A DNA stretch of 64,000 nucleotides from Bacteroidia bacterium (GCA_030431055.1 JAUIJA010000002.1:1-64000); one strand, 5' to 3'. Shown: positions 18,838 through 28,740, counted from the stretch's first letter. The notes: generated from the letters alone by a model not told the origin. Translations and numbers: made by a program.

Positions 18838-18909
18838 TAGCCCGTAGGGGAATCGAACCCCTCTTTCCAGGATGAAAACCTGGCGTCCTAACCGATAGAC
18901 GAACGGGCC
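18838..18909 (-). tRNA. tRNA-Glu (anticodon TTC)
   Basis: A 72-nt cloverleaf read on the minus strand: acceptor GGCCCGT/ACGGGCT with discriminator A, anticodon stem CCAGG/CCTGG with loop TTTTCAT, T arm with GTTCGATTC. CCA is not encoded. The first acceptor pair is G-U. Confidence 0.95.
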
Positions 18910-18921
18910 TGAGATATTTTG

Positions 18922-18993
18922 TAGTCCGTACGGGAATCGAACCCGTGTTACCAGGATGAAAACCTGGCGTCCTAACCCCTAGACGAACGGACC
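18922..18993 (-). tRNA. tRNA-Glu (anticodon TTC), second copy
   Basis: A 72-nt cloverleaf, minus strand, acceptor GGTCCGT/ACGGACT, the same anticodon arm as the neighbouring copy (CCAGG TTTTCAT CCTGG) but different D-loop, variable-region and T-stem bases. Twelve nt separate the two genes, which are surely co-transcribed. Confidence 0.95.
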
Positions 18994-19070
18994 ATTATTC
19001 TCATTTGCGGTTGCAAAGATACATCTAATTTTTATTCCTGCAATAGTCAAATGAAAATTTTTAAAAAAAA

Positions 19071-20546
19071 TTAATAAGCCTTTGCAAACAGTACTCTACC
19101 ATTAGATGGAGCGCCTGTTAGTATGCATTTTCCTTCTTCTTTTTCTTGATCTAAAGGAATACATCGAATAGTAGCTTTTGTTAATTCTTTAATTTTATCT
19201 TCTGTTTCTGGAGTTCCATCCCAGTGTGCTGAAAGGAAACCTCCTTTTGTTTCTAATAATTCTTTAAACTCTTCAAAAGTATCTACTTTAGTAATGTGAG
19301 AATTTCTATAATCCAATGCTTTAGCAAATAATTTTTCTTGAATTTCTTCAAGTAAACTTTGAATATATTCTACAACATTTTCTTTGGCTACGATTTCTTT
19401 TGACAACAAATCTCTACGAGCTACTTCGTAAGTACCATTCTCTAAATCTTTTGGTCCGATAGCAATTCGAACAGGAACACCTTTTAACTCATATTGGTTG
19501 AATTTCCAACCTGGTTTATGTGTTGTTCTATTATCAAATTTAACTGACACACCAAGTTTTCTCAATTCTTTAACCAACTCATTCACTTGCTCTGAAATTT
19601 GATCTAATTGTTCGTCATTACGGTGAATTGGAACAATAACTACTTGAATAGGTGCTAAATTTGGAGGCAAAACTAATCCTTTATCATCAGAGTGTGTCAT
19701 AACCAACGCTCCCATCAATCGAGTAGAAACTCCCCAAGAAGTTGCCCAAACGTGTTCTTGTTTTCCTTCTTTAGTTGCAAATTTAACATCAAACGCTTTT
19801 GCAAAATTTTGTCCTAAAAAGTGAGATGTTCCCGCTTGTAATGCTTTTCCATCTTGCATTAACGCTTCAATACAATAAGTTTCTTCAGCTCCAGCAAAAC
19901 GCTCATTAGCGGTTTTAAAACCTTTTACAACAGGAATTGCCATGAAGTTTTCAGCAAAATCAGCATAAACATTCATCATTTGCTCAGCTTCAGCAATTGC
20001 CTCATCTTTTGTAGCGTGAGCTGTATGACCTTCTTGCCATAAAAACTCTGCTGTACGTAAAAACAAACGCGTACGCATTTCCCAACGCACAACATTTGCC
20101 CATTGATTAACTAATATTGGTAAATCTCTATACGATTCAATCCATTTTCTATACGTATCCCAAATAATGGTTTCAGATGTTGGACGAACAATCAACTCCT
20201 CTTCTAGTTTAGCTTCTGGGTCGACTTCGATTGATTTTCCGTCATCACTATTTTTTAAACGATAATGTGTTACAACAGCACATTCTTTTGCAAAACCATC
20301 AACATGACTCGCTTCTTTACTAAAGTAAGATTTGGGTATAAATAATGGAAAATATGCATTTTCATGACCTGTTTCTTTAAACATTCTATCTAATTCTGCT
20401 TGCATTTTTTCCCAAATTGCAAAACCGTATGGTTTTATTACCATACATCCACGTACTCCTGAATTTTCGGCTAAATCAGCTTTAACCACTAATTCGTTAT
20501 ACCATTTTGAGTAATCTTCTGCTCTAGTTGTTAAGTTCTTGCTCAT
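19071..20546 (-). CDS. proS: Proline--tRNA ligase (archaeal/eukaryote-like type)
   Basis: A 491-residue class II synthetase charging tRNA-Pro. Motif 2 is visible as [16 protein letters not shown], with upstream [20 protein letters not shown]; the anticodon-binding domain and the C-terminal zinc-like extension to GRVLFAKAY mark the ~490-residue type without the bacterial editing insertion. The ATG at 20546 ([19 protein letters not shown]) is chosen; the frame extends to 20603, but that would start inside the -7 box. Confidence 0.95.
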   Translation of the reverse strand: MSKNLTTRAEDYSKWYNELVVKADLAENSGVRGCMVIKPYGFAIWEKMQAELDRMFKETGHENAYFPLFIPKSYFSKEASHVDGFAKECAVVTHYRLKNSDDGKSIEVDPEAKLEEELIVRPTSETIIWDTYRKWIESYRDLPILVNQWANVVRWEMRTRLFLRTAEFLWQEGHTAHATKDEAIAEAEQMMNVYADFAENFMAIPVVKGFKTANERFAGAEETYCIEALMQDGKALQAGTSHFLGQNFAKAFDVKFATKEGKQEHVWATSWGVSTRLMGALVMTHSDDKGLVLPPNLAPIQVVIVPIHRNDEQLDQISEQVNELVKELRKLGVSVKFDNRTTHKPGWKFNQYELKGVPVRIAIGPKDLENGTYEVARRDLLSKEIVAKENVVEYIQSLLEEIQEKLFAKALDYRNSHITKVDTFEEFKELLETKGGFLSAHWDGTPETEDKIKELTKATIRCIPLDQEKEEGKCILTGAPSNGRVLFAKAY

Positions 20547-20600
20547 TATTAATGTTTTGGCATAAATTTTGTTTAACTTTATCTTAAGTAAAATATTCGA

Positions 20601-20632
20601 CAAAACTAACTAAATTTGTATAGTTCGACAAT
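20601..20632 (-). promoter_or_regulatory. Promoter of proS
   Basis: On the minus strand, TTG (20629-20631), 20 nt, TAGTTTTG (20601-20608): full match to TTG/N17-23/TAnnTTTG. It fixes the proS start downstream, at 20546. Confidence 0.65.
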
Positions 20633-20645
20633 AAAAAAATGCGTT

Positions 20646-21653
20646 ATGAAAACTAAACTACCTATTTTAAGCAAAATTCCTGCGTTATTTGCGCTAGGAA
20701 CATTGGCTATTACAGTAGTTTCTTGTAGTTCTTATCAAAATTCTTCTTATTATGACAATGATGGAGTTTATGGTAACTATGAAAGAAATGACAATGATGT
20801 AGTCAACCAATATTCAGAGGAAAATATTGAAAACGGACAAGCATATGCTGGTGAATTTAAAGCCATGCAAGCAGAATACCAAGATCAATATGAATATTTC
20901 ACCGATGTTGATAATTATGCTAGTGAAACTGAAAATGACACTGTTGTAACTGTTTATAACAACAATTATGATAGCAATCAAAGATATGCAGGCTGGGGAA
21001 ACAACAACAGCAATGTAACTGTTAATTATTACGATTCTGGTTGGTACGGATGGAACAACTGGTATAGTCCATGGGGCTGGAACACTTGGAATCGCCCATA
21101 TTGGGGTTGGAACTCTTGGTATGGCGCAAATTGGGGTTGGGGCTGGAATTCATACTATGGTTCTAATTGGGGCTGGGGATGGAATAATTGGTATAGTCCT
21201 TATTGGTATGGAGGATATTACAACAATTGGTATAACCCTTACGGCTATGGTTATTATGGTAGAAATGTAGCTTATAGCTCTGGGCCTAGAGGTGGAAGAC
21301 CGTATTACGGTAATTCAGGAAGACTTTCTGGAAGAAATAATGTAAACTTTAACAACCCAAGAAGTACATATTCTAACCCAAGAAACAGTACACAGCCAAG
21401 AAGTAGCACTAGCTCTTCAAATCCGAGACCTAGAAGTACTTATTCTAACCCAAGAAATAATTCATCTAATCCGAGACCTAGAAGTAACAACTATTCTACA
21501 CCAAGACCAAGATCGAGCACTTCTACACCAAGAAGCAGTACTCCCAGACCTCGCAGCAGTAGCTACTCTTCTCCTAGAAGTTCTGGAGGAAGTTTCGGAG
21601 GTAGCCGTGGCGGAGGAAGTTTTGGCGGTAGCAGAGGTGGCGGACGTCGTTAA
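20646..21653 (+). CDS. Low-complexity aromatic/Arg-rich lipoprotein, unknown function
   Basis: A 335-residue lipoprotein (signal ALFALGTLAITVVSC). About residues 35-110 are acidic/Asn-rich, residues 125-205 are a Trp/Tyr/Gly/Asn block of WGWNxWY-type repeats, and the last ~110 residues are Ser/Pro/Arg/Asn-rich (NPRSTYSNPRN, PRPRSS), ending in Gly-Ser-Arg repeats GGSFGGSRGGG. No enzymatic domain is visible. The ATG at 20646 gives the clean lipoprotein signal. The porin gene follows 14 nt downstream. An outer-membrane-attached structural or RNA/polyanion-binding role is possible but not shown. Confidence 0.7.
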   Translation: MKTKLPILSKIPALFALGTLAITVVSCSSYQNSSYYDNDGVYGNYERNDNDVVNQYSEENIENGQAYAGEFKAMQAEYQDQYEYFTDVDNYASETENDTVVTVYNNNYDSNQRYAGWGNNNSNVTVNYYDSGWYGWNNWYSPWGWNTWNRPYWGWNSWYGANWGWGWNSYYGSNWGWGWNNWYSPYWYGGYYNNWYNPYGYGYYGRNVAYSSGPRGGRPYYGNSGRLSGRNNVNFNNPRSTYSNPRNSTQPRSSTSSSNPRPRSTYSNPRNNSSNPRPRSNNYSTPRPRSSTSTPRSSTPRPRSSSYSSPRSSGGSFGGSRGGGSFGGSRGGGRR

Positions 21654-21667
21654 TTTAAAACAGTACT

Positions 21668-23155
21668 ATGAAAAAGATATTATTAAGTTTATTAGCATTA
21701 GGTTCATTTACATCTAATGCTCAAGAAATAAGACAAGAAGACGGATTACGTTATGCAATTCAAGATTTAACTGGAACTGCACGATATAGAGCAATGAGTG
21801 GGGCGTTTGGAGCTTTAGGCGGAGATTTATCAGCTTTAAATGTAAATCCTGCAGGTAGTGTTTTTTTTAACAACAATTATGCGAGTATTTCAGCATCTAA
21901 TTATAATTCAAAAAACAATTCTAATTATTTTGGCTCTAAAACAAGTGAAAACAATAGTACTTTAGACTTGAATCAAATTGGAGCTGTTTTTGTTTTTGAA
22001 GATAAATCTGAAAATAGCGAGTGGAAAAAATTCGCAATCGGTTTAAATTATGAAAACACTCGTGATTTTGATAATGAAATTTTTATCGCTGGAACAAACC
22101 CAAGCAACTCAATAAGTAATTATTTTTTAAATTATGCTCAAGGAATACCAGAATCTGTTTTAGCAAATTCTTATTATGACGAACTCAGTTTTGTTGAACA
22201 GCAAGCATTTTTAGGATATCAAGCTTATTTATTTGATCCAGACTCTAATAATCCTAATATGTATACTAGTAATGTTCCCGCAGGTAGTTTCTATCAAGAA
22301 AACTTAATTTCTACATCAGGATATAATGGAAAAGTTACAGGTAATTTTGCTGCATCTTATAAAGATAAATTATTTTTAGGATTAAGCTTAAACGGACATT
22401 TTACAGATTATTCTAGAACAACTTATTTAATAGAGAATAATGATAACAACCCCAGTCTTGGAGTTCAGTCTATCTATTTTGGCAACGAAATTTATACTTA
22501 CGGAACTGGTTTCTCACTAAACGTAGGAGCTATTGCAAAAGTAACTGAATCATTTAGAATTGGTTTAGCTTATGAATCTCCAACTTGGTACAGACTTACT
22601 GATGAGTTAAGTCAAGGAATAGAAGCCACTTCAACAGATGGAACCGATGTTTACAATGATTTCTACTACCCTAACATTGTTAACATTTATCCGACATACA
22701 AACTACAAACACCAAGTAAATTAACAGGTAGTGCTGCTTATATTTTCGGAAATAAAGGGTTAATTAGTTTAGATGTTTCCAGAAAAGATTTTAGTCAAAT
22801 TGAATTTAAGCCTAAAAACGAGCAAGTATATCAAGACTTAAACATTGGAATTGGAAATTCTCTAACCGATGCTTTAGAAATTCGTTTAGGTGGAGAATAC
22901 AAATACAAACAATGGAGTTTTAGAGCTGGATATCGTTTCGAAGAAAGTCCGTACAGCGTAGATTACCCTATGGGAGATTTAACAGGATATTCTGGAGGTT
23001 TAGGTTATAATTTTGGAAAAAACAGATTAGATTTAGCCTATGCTTACGCACACAGAAACTACAATCAGTATTTAATTTCTTCTGGAATGAATGATACTGC
23101 TAGAATTAGAACTATTCAAAACAATGTAACATTAACATACTCGGTTAATTTTTAA
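21668..23155 (+). CDS. OmpP1/FadL-family outer membrane transporter
   Basis: A 495-residue β-barrel protein with a signal peptide (KKILLSLLALGSFTSNAQ). The N-terminal GTARYRAMSGAFGALGGDLSA and NVNPAGSVFF are the FadL/OmpP1 hatch-region hallmark; the remainder alternates in β-barrel fashion and ends with an aromatic, TLTYSVNF. Family members carry hydrophobic compounds such as fatty acids across the outer membrane. It is probably co-transcribed with the lipoprotein gene and ends at a strong terminator. Confidence 0.87.
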   Translation: MKKILLSLLALGSFTSNAQEIRQEDGLRYAIQDLTGTARYRAMSGAFGALGGDLSALNVNPAGSVFFNNNYASISASNYNSKNNSNYFGSKTSENNSTLDLNQIGAVFVFEDKSENSEWKKFAIGLNYENTRDFDNEIFIAGTNPSNSISNYFLNYAQGIPESVLANSYYDELSFVEQQAFLGYQAYLFDPDSNNPNMYTSNVPAGSFYQENLISTSGYNGKVTGNFAASYKDKLFLGLSLNGHFTDYSRTTYLIENNDNNPSLGVQSIYFGNEIYTYGTGFSLNVGAIAKVTESFRIGLAYESPTWYRLTDELSQGIEATSTDGTDVYNDFYYPNIVNIYPTYKLQTPSKLTGSAAYIFGNKGLISLDVSRKDFSQIEFKPKNEQVYQDLNIGIGNSLTDALEIRLGGEYKYKQWSFRAGYRFEESPYSVDYPMGDLTGYSGGLGYNFGKNRLDLAYAYAHRNYNQYLISSGMNDTARIRTIQNNVTLTYSVNF

Positions 23156-23181
23156 TAGTTTAGTTCTAAATATAAATCAAC

Positions 23182-23214
23182 AACCCGATAGCAAGCTATC
23201 GGGTTTCTTTTTTC
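23182..23214 (+). terminator. Terminator after the porin gene
   Basis: Stem AACCCGATAGC/GCTATCGGGTT (23182-23192 and 23195-23205) followed by TCTTTTTT. Confidence 0.88.
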
Positions 23215-23226
23215 TACTTTCCTTCT

Positions 23227-23254
23227 TTGCTTTCAATATTTTAATGTAATTTTG
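23227..23254 (+). promoter_or_regulatory. Promoter of rimO
   Basis: TTG (23227-23229), 17 nt, TAATTTTG (23247-23254), 19 nt before the ATG at 23274. Confidence 0.6.
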
Positions 23255-23273
23255 CACTCCAATTTTTAAGTAT

Positions 23274-24587
23274 ATGAGAACCAAATCATTAAAGAAAAAT
23301 AAAATCAACGTAGTTACCTTAGGTTGTTCTAAAAATGTTTACGACAGTGAAGTTTTAATGGGACAATTAAAAGCTAACGGAAAAGAGGTTACACACGAAG
23401 CAAAAGAAGACGAAGGTAATATTATCGTAATCAACACTTGTGGTTTTATTGATAATGCAAAGGAAGAATCGGTTAATACGATTTTAGAATATGCAAACAA
23501 AAAGGAAGACGGTTTGGTTGACAAGGTTTTTGTAACCGGATGTTTATCGGAACGTTACAAACCTGATTTAGAAAAAGAAATCCCAAATATTGATCAGTTT
23601 TTTGGAACAACCGAATTACCGCTATTGCTTAAAGCACTTGGCGCTGATTATAAGCATGAACTAATTGGAGAGCGTTTAACAACAACTCCAAAAAATTATG
23701 CCTATTTAAAAATAGCCGAAGGTTGTGACCGACCTTGTAGTTTTTGCGCTATTCCATTAATGCGAGGAAAACACGTTTCCACTCCTATTGAAAAATTGGT
23801 TATCGAAGCTGAAAAACTTGCTAAAAACGGTGTCAAAGAATTAATTCTTATTGCGCAAGATTTGACCTATTACGGATTAGATTTATACAAGAAAAGAAAC
23901 TTAGCAGAGCTTTTAGAAGCCTTAGTTAAAGTTGAAGGAATTGAATGGATTCGTTTGCATTATGCTTTCCCTACAGGTTTTCCTATGGACGTTTTAGAAT
24001 TAATGAAACGTGAGCCAAAAATCTGTAATTATATCGACATTCCACTACAACATATTTCAGATAACATACTGAAATCTATGCGTCGTGGAACTACTTATGA
24101 GAAAACAACTAATTTGTTGAAAAATTTCCGTAAAGCTGTTCCAGGAATGGCAATTCGTACTACTCTTATTGTAGGTTATCCTGGTGAAACTGAAGAAGAT
24201 TTCCAAATTTTGAAAAAATGGGTTGAGGAAATGCGTTTCGAGCGTTTAGGTTGTTTTACATATTCTCACGAAGAAAACACACACGCTTATAATTTAGAAG
24301 ATGATGTTCCAGAAGATATAAAAAGAGAACGTGCGAATGAAATTATGGATATTCAAGCACAAATTTCTTGGGATTTGAATCAAGAGAAAATAGGTGAAAC
24401 TTTCCGTTGTGTTATTGATAGAAAAGAAGGTCAGTATTTCATTGGAAGAACAGAATTTGATAGTCCAGATGTTGATAATGAAGTTTTAATTGATGCTTCA
24501 AAATTCTATTTAAAAACTGGTAATTTTGTCGATTTAAAAATAATCGATGCAACAGAATTTGATTTATACGCTGAACCTTTACAATAA
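23274..24587 (+). CDS. rimO: Ribosomal protein S12 methylthiotransferase RimO
   Basis: A 437-residue radical SAM enzyme that adds a methylthio group to an aspartate of ribosomal protein S12. The N-terminal MTTase domain has its cluster cysteines in TLGCSKNVYDSE, INTCGFIDNAKEES and VTGCLSERY; the radical SAM motif is CDRPCSFCAIP; the C-terminal TRAM domain (VLIDASKFYL to YAEPL) is complete. The pattern CSKNxYDSE and overall length favour RimO over MiaB. Confidence 0.94.
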   Translation: MRTKSLKKNKINVVTLGCSKNVYDSEVLMGQLKANGKEVTHEAKEDEGNIIVINTCGFIDNAKEESVNTILEYANKKEDGLVDKVFVTGCLSERYKPDLEKEIPNIDQFFGTTELPLLLKALGADYKHELIGERLTTTPKNYAYLKIAEGCDRPCSFCAIPLMRGKHVSTPIEKLVIEAEKLAKNGVKELILIAQDLTYYGLDLYKKRNLAELLEALVKVEGIEWIRLHYAFPTGFPMDVLELMKREPKICNYIDIPLQHISDNILKSMRRGTTYEKTTNLLKNFRKAVPGMAIRTTLIVGYPGETEEDFQILKKWVEEMRFERLGCFTYSHEENTHAYNLEDDVPEDIKRERANEIMDIQAQISWDLNQEKIGETFRCVIDRKEGQYFIGRTEFDSPDVDNEVLIDASKFYLKTGNFVDLKIIDATEFDLYAEPLQ

Positions 24588-24865
24588 TTTTCAGTATCAA
24601 TTTTTTCTAAAAAGTGTATTAAAAAAACGTCAGTTCGAGTGCTTTTGTAAAAACAAAAATGTATCGAGAACCAGTATTAAACTTCTCGATACAATTTTTC
24701 ATCGTTTTACTCAGAAAAATCACTCGAAGTGACGAAAAACAAATAAAAACCTTGTAAGTAATTACAAGGTTTTTTCTTTTACAAGGATGACTAATATCAT
24801 GTTTTCACAAAGAATATCATTGTAACTTTGAGTAAGAAAGTTAGATAATTAAAATGTAAAAACCA
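24588..24865. repeat. Intergenic region with nested palindromic REP-like element
   Basis: The 278 bases hold a nested element at 24628-24734: outer arms CGTCAGTTCGAGTG and CACTCGAAGTGACG (one mismatch), inner arms GTATCGAGAA (24661-24670) and TTCTCGATAC (24683-24692). Related elements recur at 40401, 57876, 60373 and 62429. A terminator hairpin follows at 24746-24778. No gene is evident. Confidence 0.7.
24746..24778 (+). terminator. Terminator downstream of rimO
   Basis: Stem AAAACCTTGTAA/TTACAAGGTTTT (24746-24757 and 24762-24773), 4-nt loop, then T-rich sequence. Confidence 0.82.
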
Positions 24866-25102
24866 ATGATTAAGAAACACCAATTAACAAATGATTTTCC
24901 AGAGTTTGAAACAAAGATTAACGATTTAAAAGTTAATAATGCACATTTCAAAAAGTTATTTGAAACATATGATGAGTTAGATCATGAAATTTACAGAATT
25001 GAAAGTGATGCAGAACCAGCTTCAGATGAAGCATTAAATAATTTACGTTTAGAAAGAGTTAAATTAAAAGATGAAATTTATACTTTCTTACAACAAAATT
25101 AA
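24866..25102 (+). CDS. DUF465 (YdcH-like) small protein
   Basis: A 78-residue helical, highly charged protein. The segment INDLKVNNAHFKKLFETYDELDHEI and the later LRLERVKLKDEIYTFL match the DUF465/YdcH pattern, a helical hairpin of about 70 residues with unknown function. It is monocistronic, followed by a hairpin at 25148-25176. Confidence 0.78.
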   Translation: MIKKHQLTNDFPEFETKINDLKVNNAHFKKLFETYDELDHEIYRIESDAEPASDEALNNLRLERVKLKDEIYTFLQQN

Positions 25103-25147
25103 AAGTAGATTTTTTAGATAGTAGTGTTGTAACTACGTGGTTAGTTG

Positions 25148-25176
25148 AAAATCCTTATCGTTTCGGTAAGGATTTT
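25148..25176 (+). terminator. Hairpin terminator after the DUF465 gene
   Basis: Stem ATCCTTATCG/CGGTAAGGAT (25151-25160 and 25164-25173, one wobble), loop TTT, then TTTC. Confidence 0.65.
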
Positions 25177-25199
25177 CTATATTTGGAAAAAGATTAAAC

Positions 25200-25676
25200 A
25201 TGTTTTTACGCACAGAAATTATATCTCCAAAGAAATTCATCGGTTTTACTACAAAAACTAGCTTAGCTAACGACCAAACAGTTAAAATTTGGAAACAATT
25301 AATGCCTCGATTAAAAGAAATTCACAATGCCGTTTCCGCTGATTTATTTTCATTACTAGAATATGAATTTGCTACTTTTCAAAACTTCACTCCATTTACA
25401 GAATTTAAAAAATACGCTTTAGTAGAAGTTAAAGATTTTGAACATACTCCAGAGGGATTTGAAAAACTTGAACTTCAAAGCGGAAAATATGCTGTTTTTA
25501 ATCACAAAGGAACAGCCGAAGAATTTGCAAAAACATCTCAATTTATTTTTGGAGAATGGTTACCTAAAAGTGAATTTGAGTTAGATGATAGACCGCATTT
25601 TTCAATTATGGGCGATAAATATTTTGGCCATGAAAACCAAGAGTCAGAAGAAGAAATTTGGATTCCTATTAAATGA
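25200..25676 (+). CDS. GyrI-like small-molecule/effector-binding domain protein
   Basis: A 158-residue stand-alone GyrI-like (AraC effector-binding, SOUL-related) domain. Supporting segments are ISPKKFIGFTTKTS at the N-terminus, FKKYALVEVKDFEHTPEGFEKL, LQSGKYAVFNHKGTAEEF and the C-terminal EEEIWIPIK. There is no DNA-binding domain. Such single-domain proteins may bind or hydrolyse small cyclic or cationic compounds; its ligand is unknown. It converges on the carboxylase operon across a shared terminator. Confidence 0.78.
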   Translation: MFLRTEIISPKKFIGFTTKTSLANDQTVKIWKQLMPRLKEIHNAVSADLFSLLEYEFATFQNFTPFTEFKKYALVEVKDFEHTPEGFEKLELQSGKYAVFNHKGTAEEFAKTSQFIFGEWLPKSEFELDDRPHFSIMGDKYFGHENQESEEEIWIPIK

Positions 25677-25684
25677 TAATAAAT

Positions 25685-25711
25685 AAAAAACCGCTTAAAA
25701 GCGGTTTTTTA
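25685..25711. terminator. Bidirectional terminator
   Basis: Palindromic AAAAAACCGCTT/AAGCGGTTTTTT (25685-25696 and 25699-25710) between the GyrI-like gene and the convergent carboxylase operon. Confidence 0.9.
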
Positions 25712-25719
25712 TTTATTAA

Positions 25720-27261
25720 TTATAACGGAATATTTCCATGTTTACGTTTTGGAGTATCGACAACTTTATTTTCTAAAATAGAAAACGCTTTCAATAATTT
25801 TCTACGTGTGTTTTCTGGTAAAATAACCTCATCAACAAATCCGCGTTTTGCAGCGCTATAAGGATTTGTAAACAATTCAGCATATTCGGCTTCTTTTTCA
25901 GCTAGTTTTGCCGCTGGATCAGCTGCTTCACTAATTTCTTTTTTAAAGATAATTTCTGAAGCACCTTTTGCTCCCATTACCGCAATTTCTGCTGTTGGCC
26001 ACGCAAAATTAAAGTCCGCGCCAATGTGTTTCGAATTCATTACATCATACGCTCCACCATAAGCTTTACGCGTAATAACAGTAATTCTTGGTACAGTTGC
26101 TTCACTAAAAGCATATAATAATTTCGCTCCGTGTGTGATAATTCCATTCCATTCTTGGTCAGTTCCTGGTAAGAAACCTGGCACATCTTCTAACACTAAC
26201 AACGGAATATTAAATGCATCACAAAAACGTACAAAACGTGCACCTTTAATTGAGCTGTTTACATCTAAACATCCTGCTAAAACCATAGGTTGGTTTGCCA
26301 CTATTCCAATACTTCTTCCGCCTAAACGAGCAAAACCTACAATAATATTTTCTGCAAAATTTTTGTGTACTTCAAAGAAACTATCTTCATCGATAATTCC
26401 TTTAATTACATCGTGCATATCGTAAGGTTTGTTCGCATTATCAGGAACTAAATTCTTTAATTCTTCACGAACTTCTTCACCTAAAACATAATCTACTTTT
26501 GGCGTTGTTTCACGATTATTTTGAGGTACATAACTCAGTAATTTTTTAATATCTTCTAAACATTCCACACCATTTGGAGATGTAATATGTGCTACTCCAG
26601 ATTTAGTTGAATGCGTACTTGCTCCACCTAACTCTTCAGAAGTAACTTCTTCATTAGTTACAGTCTTTACAACATTTGGTCCGGTTACGAACATATAACT
26701 ATTATCTTCAACCATCATAGTAAAATCGGTCATTGCTGGAGAATAAACTGCTCCACCAGCACATGGTCCCATAATCGCTGAAATTTGAGGAATTACTCCA
26801 GATGACTGAACGTTTCTATAAAAAATATCAGCATAACCTCCAAGTGAACGAACACCTTCTTGAATACGCGCTCCACCAGAATCGTTTAAACCAATCATTG
26901 GTGTTCCCGTTTTCAACGCCATATCCATTACTTTACAAATTTTCTCAGCGTGAGTTTCTGATAATGAACCACCGAAAACTGTAAAATCTTGCGCAAAAAC
27001 ATAAACTGGTCGGCCATTAATAGTTCCGTAACCTGTTACAACACCATCTCCATAATACGATTCGTTTTGCATTCCGAAATCGGTTGTACGATGTGTTACC
27101 AACATTCCCATTTCTTCAAACGAACCTTCGTCTAATAAATAGTCTACACGTTCTCTTGCTGTTAATTTATTTTTACTGTGATGTCTAGCTATTCGCTTTT
27201 CTCCGCCACCTAGTTTAGCTAAAGCAATTTTATCTTGTAATGATTTAATTTTATCTTCCAT
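25720..27261 (-). CDS. pccB: Acyl-CoA carboxylase carboxyltransferase (propionyl-CoA carboxylase β-like)
   Basis: A 513-residue, full-length carboxyltransferase combining both crotonase-like halves. Typical segments are [53 protein letters not shown] and, in the C-terminal half, [20 protein letters not shown] and [20 protein letters not shown] [12 protein letters not shown]. The pattern is that of propionyl-/acetyl-CoA carboxylase β. It is the third gene of a carrier - carboxylase - transferase operon. Propionyl-CoA is favoured as substrate because cobalamin adenosyltransferase and meaB are nearby, but this is inference. Confidence 0.88.
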   Translation of the reverse strand: MEDKIKSLQDKIALAKLGGGEKRIARHHSKNKLTARERVDYLLDEGSFEEMGMLVTHRTTDFGMQNESYYGDGVVTGYGTINGRPVYVFAQDFTVFGGSLSETHAEKICKVMDMALKTGTPMIGLNDSGGARIQEGVRSLGGYADIFYRNVQSSGVIPQISAIMGPCAGGAVYSPAMTDFTMMVEDNSYMFVTGPNVVKTVTNEEVTSEELGGASTHSTKSGVAHITSPNGVECLEDIKKLLSYVPQNNRETTPKVDYVLGEEVREELKNLVPDNANKPYDMHDVIKGIIDEDSFFEVHKNFAENIIVGFARLGGRSIGIVANQPMVLAGCLDVNSSIKGARFVRFCDAFNIPLLVLEDVPGFLPGTDQEWNGIITHGAKLLYAFSEATVPRITVITRKAYGGAYDVMNSKHIGADFNFAWPTAEIAVMGAKGASEIIFKKEISEAADPAAKLAEKEAEYAELFTNPYSAAKRGFVDEVILPENTRRKLLKAFSILENKVVDTPKRKHGNIPL

Positions 27262-27295
27262 TTTTGAATTTAGATTTTAAAATTTAGAATTCAGA
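27261..27295. repeat. Heptamer array between carboxylase genes
   Basis: Five successive degenerate 7-mers with unit near ATTTAGA (TTTTTGA, ATTTAGA, TTTTAAA, ATTTAGA, ATTCAGA) fill the gap between the two carboxylase genes, starting at the ATG of the downstream gene. Confidence 0.6.
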
Positions 27296-27299
27296 AAAA

Positions 27300-28739
27300 T
27301 TAATTGGGTAAACGAACTAACTTTTGATCTTCTAAATATTGTTTTAAAGCTACTAATGCTGCTATTTCGGCTTCTTTAGTTTGTGCTTCTTTTAAGATTT
27401 CGCTATCGTAGTATTTCTTTACAAAGTTAGTATCGAAATTTCCTGAACGAAAAGCTTCATGCTGCATTACAAATGTTCCGAAAGGTAAAGTTGTACTTAC
27501 GCCTTCAACTTGATAATCTGCAATAGCTTCAATCATTTTTTGAATGGATTCTTCACGAGTTTCTCCATACGTAATCAATTTTGATAACATTGGATCATAA
27601 TAAATTGGCACATCCATACCTTGTTCGAAACCATTATCTACACGAATTCCATCTCCTTCTGGTAATTGATATACTTCAAGATTTCCTACACTTGGTAAGA
27701 AATCATTTAAAGGATCTTCTGCATACACACGAAGTTCCATTGCATGACCTTTAATTTGCAAATCTTCTTGTTTTACTTGAAGCTCTTCTCCTCTAGCAAC
27801 GCGAATTTGCATTTCTACTAAATCCATTCCAGTAATCATTTCAGTTACCGGATGTTCAACTTGCAAACGTGTATTCATTTCTAAGAAATAGAAATTTTTA
27901 TTTTCGTCTAATAAGAATTCAACTGTTCCAGCACCTAAATAATCACAAGATTGTGCTACTTTAACAGCTGCTTCGCCCATTGCTTTACGAATTTCTGGTG
28001 TTAACACAGAAGACGGCGCTTCTTCAACAACTTTTTGATGACGACGCTGAATAGAACATTCTCTTTCGAATAAGTATAGAATATTTCCATGAGCGTCTGC
28101 CATAATTTGAATTTCAATATGGCGAGGCGATGTTACAAATTTTTCAATAAAAACTGAACCATCTCCAAATGCAGACGTTGCTTCAGAAATAGCACGATTC
28201 ATTTGCGATTCAAATTCACCCTCGTTTTCAACAACACGCATTCCTTTTCCACCACCACCAGCAGATGCTTTGATTAAAATAGGAAAACCAATTTCTTTTG
28301 CTACTTTTTTTGCTTCGGAAACATCGGTAATGGCTTCATCTAAACCAGGAACCATAGGAATATCGTAAGCTTTAACCGCTTCTTTCGCGGCCAACTTACT
28401 TCCCATTACCTCAATAGCTTTAGATTTTGGTCCGATGAAAGTTATGTTGTTTTTCTCTGCTAATTCGGCAAAATCAGCATTTTCACTTAAAAATCCATAA
28501 CCTGGATGAATTCCATCAACTCCTAATTCTTTAGAAACTTCGATAATTTTATCGCCTAATAAATACGATTGGTTAGATGGTGCTTCTCCAATACAAACCG
28601 CTTCATCTGCAAATTTAACGTGAGGTGCATTTCTATCGGCAACAGAAAAAACAGCAACGGTTTTAATTCCCATTTTTTTAGCTGTTTTCATTACACGAAG
28701 TGCAATTTCTCCTCTATTTGCTACTAATATTTTTTTCAT
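27300..28739 (-). CDS. accC: Biotin carboxylase subunit of acyl-CoA carboxylase
   Basis: A 479-residue ATP-grasp enzyme that carboxylates biotin on the carrier protein. N-terminal KILVANRGEIALRVMKTAKK, ATP-binding KASAGGGGKGMRVV, catalytic HPGYGFLSENADFA, ECSIQRRHQKVVEEAP and EMNTRLQVEHPVTE are all present; length fits the separate subunit rather than a fused α-chain. It lies 1 nt after the carrier gene and 38 nt before the transferase gene. Confidence 0.92.
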   Translation of the reverse strand: MKKILVANRGEIALRVMKTAKKMGIKTVAVFSVADRNAPHVKFADEAVCIGEAPSNQSYLLGDKIIEVSKELGVDGIHPGYGFLSENADFAELAEKNNITFIGPKSKAIEVMGSKLAAKEAVKAYDIPMVPGLDEAITDVSEAKKVAKEIGFPILIKASAGGGGKGMRVVENEGEFESQMNRAISEATSAFGDGSVFIEKFVTSPRHIEIQIMADAHGNILYLFERECSIQRRHQKVVEEAPSSVLTPEIRKAMGEAAVKVAQSCDYLGAGTVEFLLDENKNFYFLEMNTRLQVEHPVTEMITGMDLVEMQIRVARGEELQVKQEDLQIKGHAMELRVYAEDPLNDFLPSVGNLEVYQLPEGDGIRVDNGFEQGMDVPIYYDPMLSKLITYGETREESIQKMIEAIADYQVEGVSTTLPFGTFVMQHEAFRSGNFDTNFVKKYYDSEILKEAQTKEAEIAALVALKQYLEDQKLVRLPN

Positions 28740-28740
28740 T

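Noticed and set aside
20547..20603. Extended N-terminus of proS
   Set aside because: Its start lies in the -7 box; the ATG at 20546 gives the family N-terminus.
24547..24732. 61-residue plus-strand frame after rimO
   Set aside because: Starts inside rimO in another frame and continues through a palindromic repeat; no protein-like pattern.
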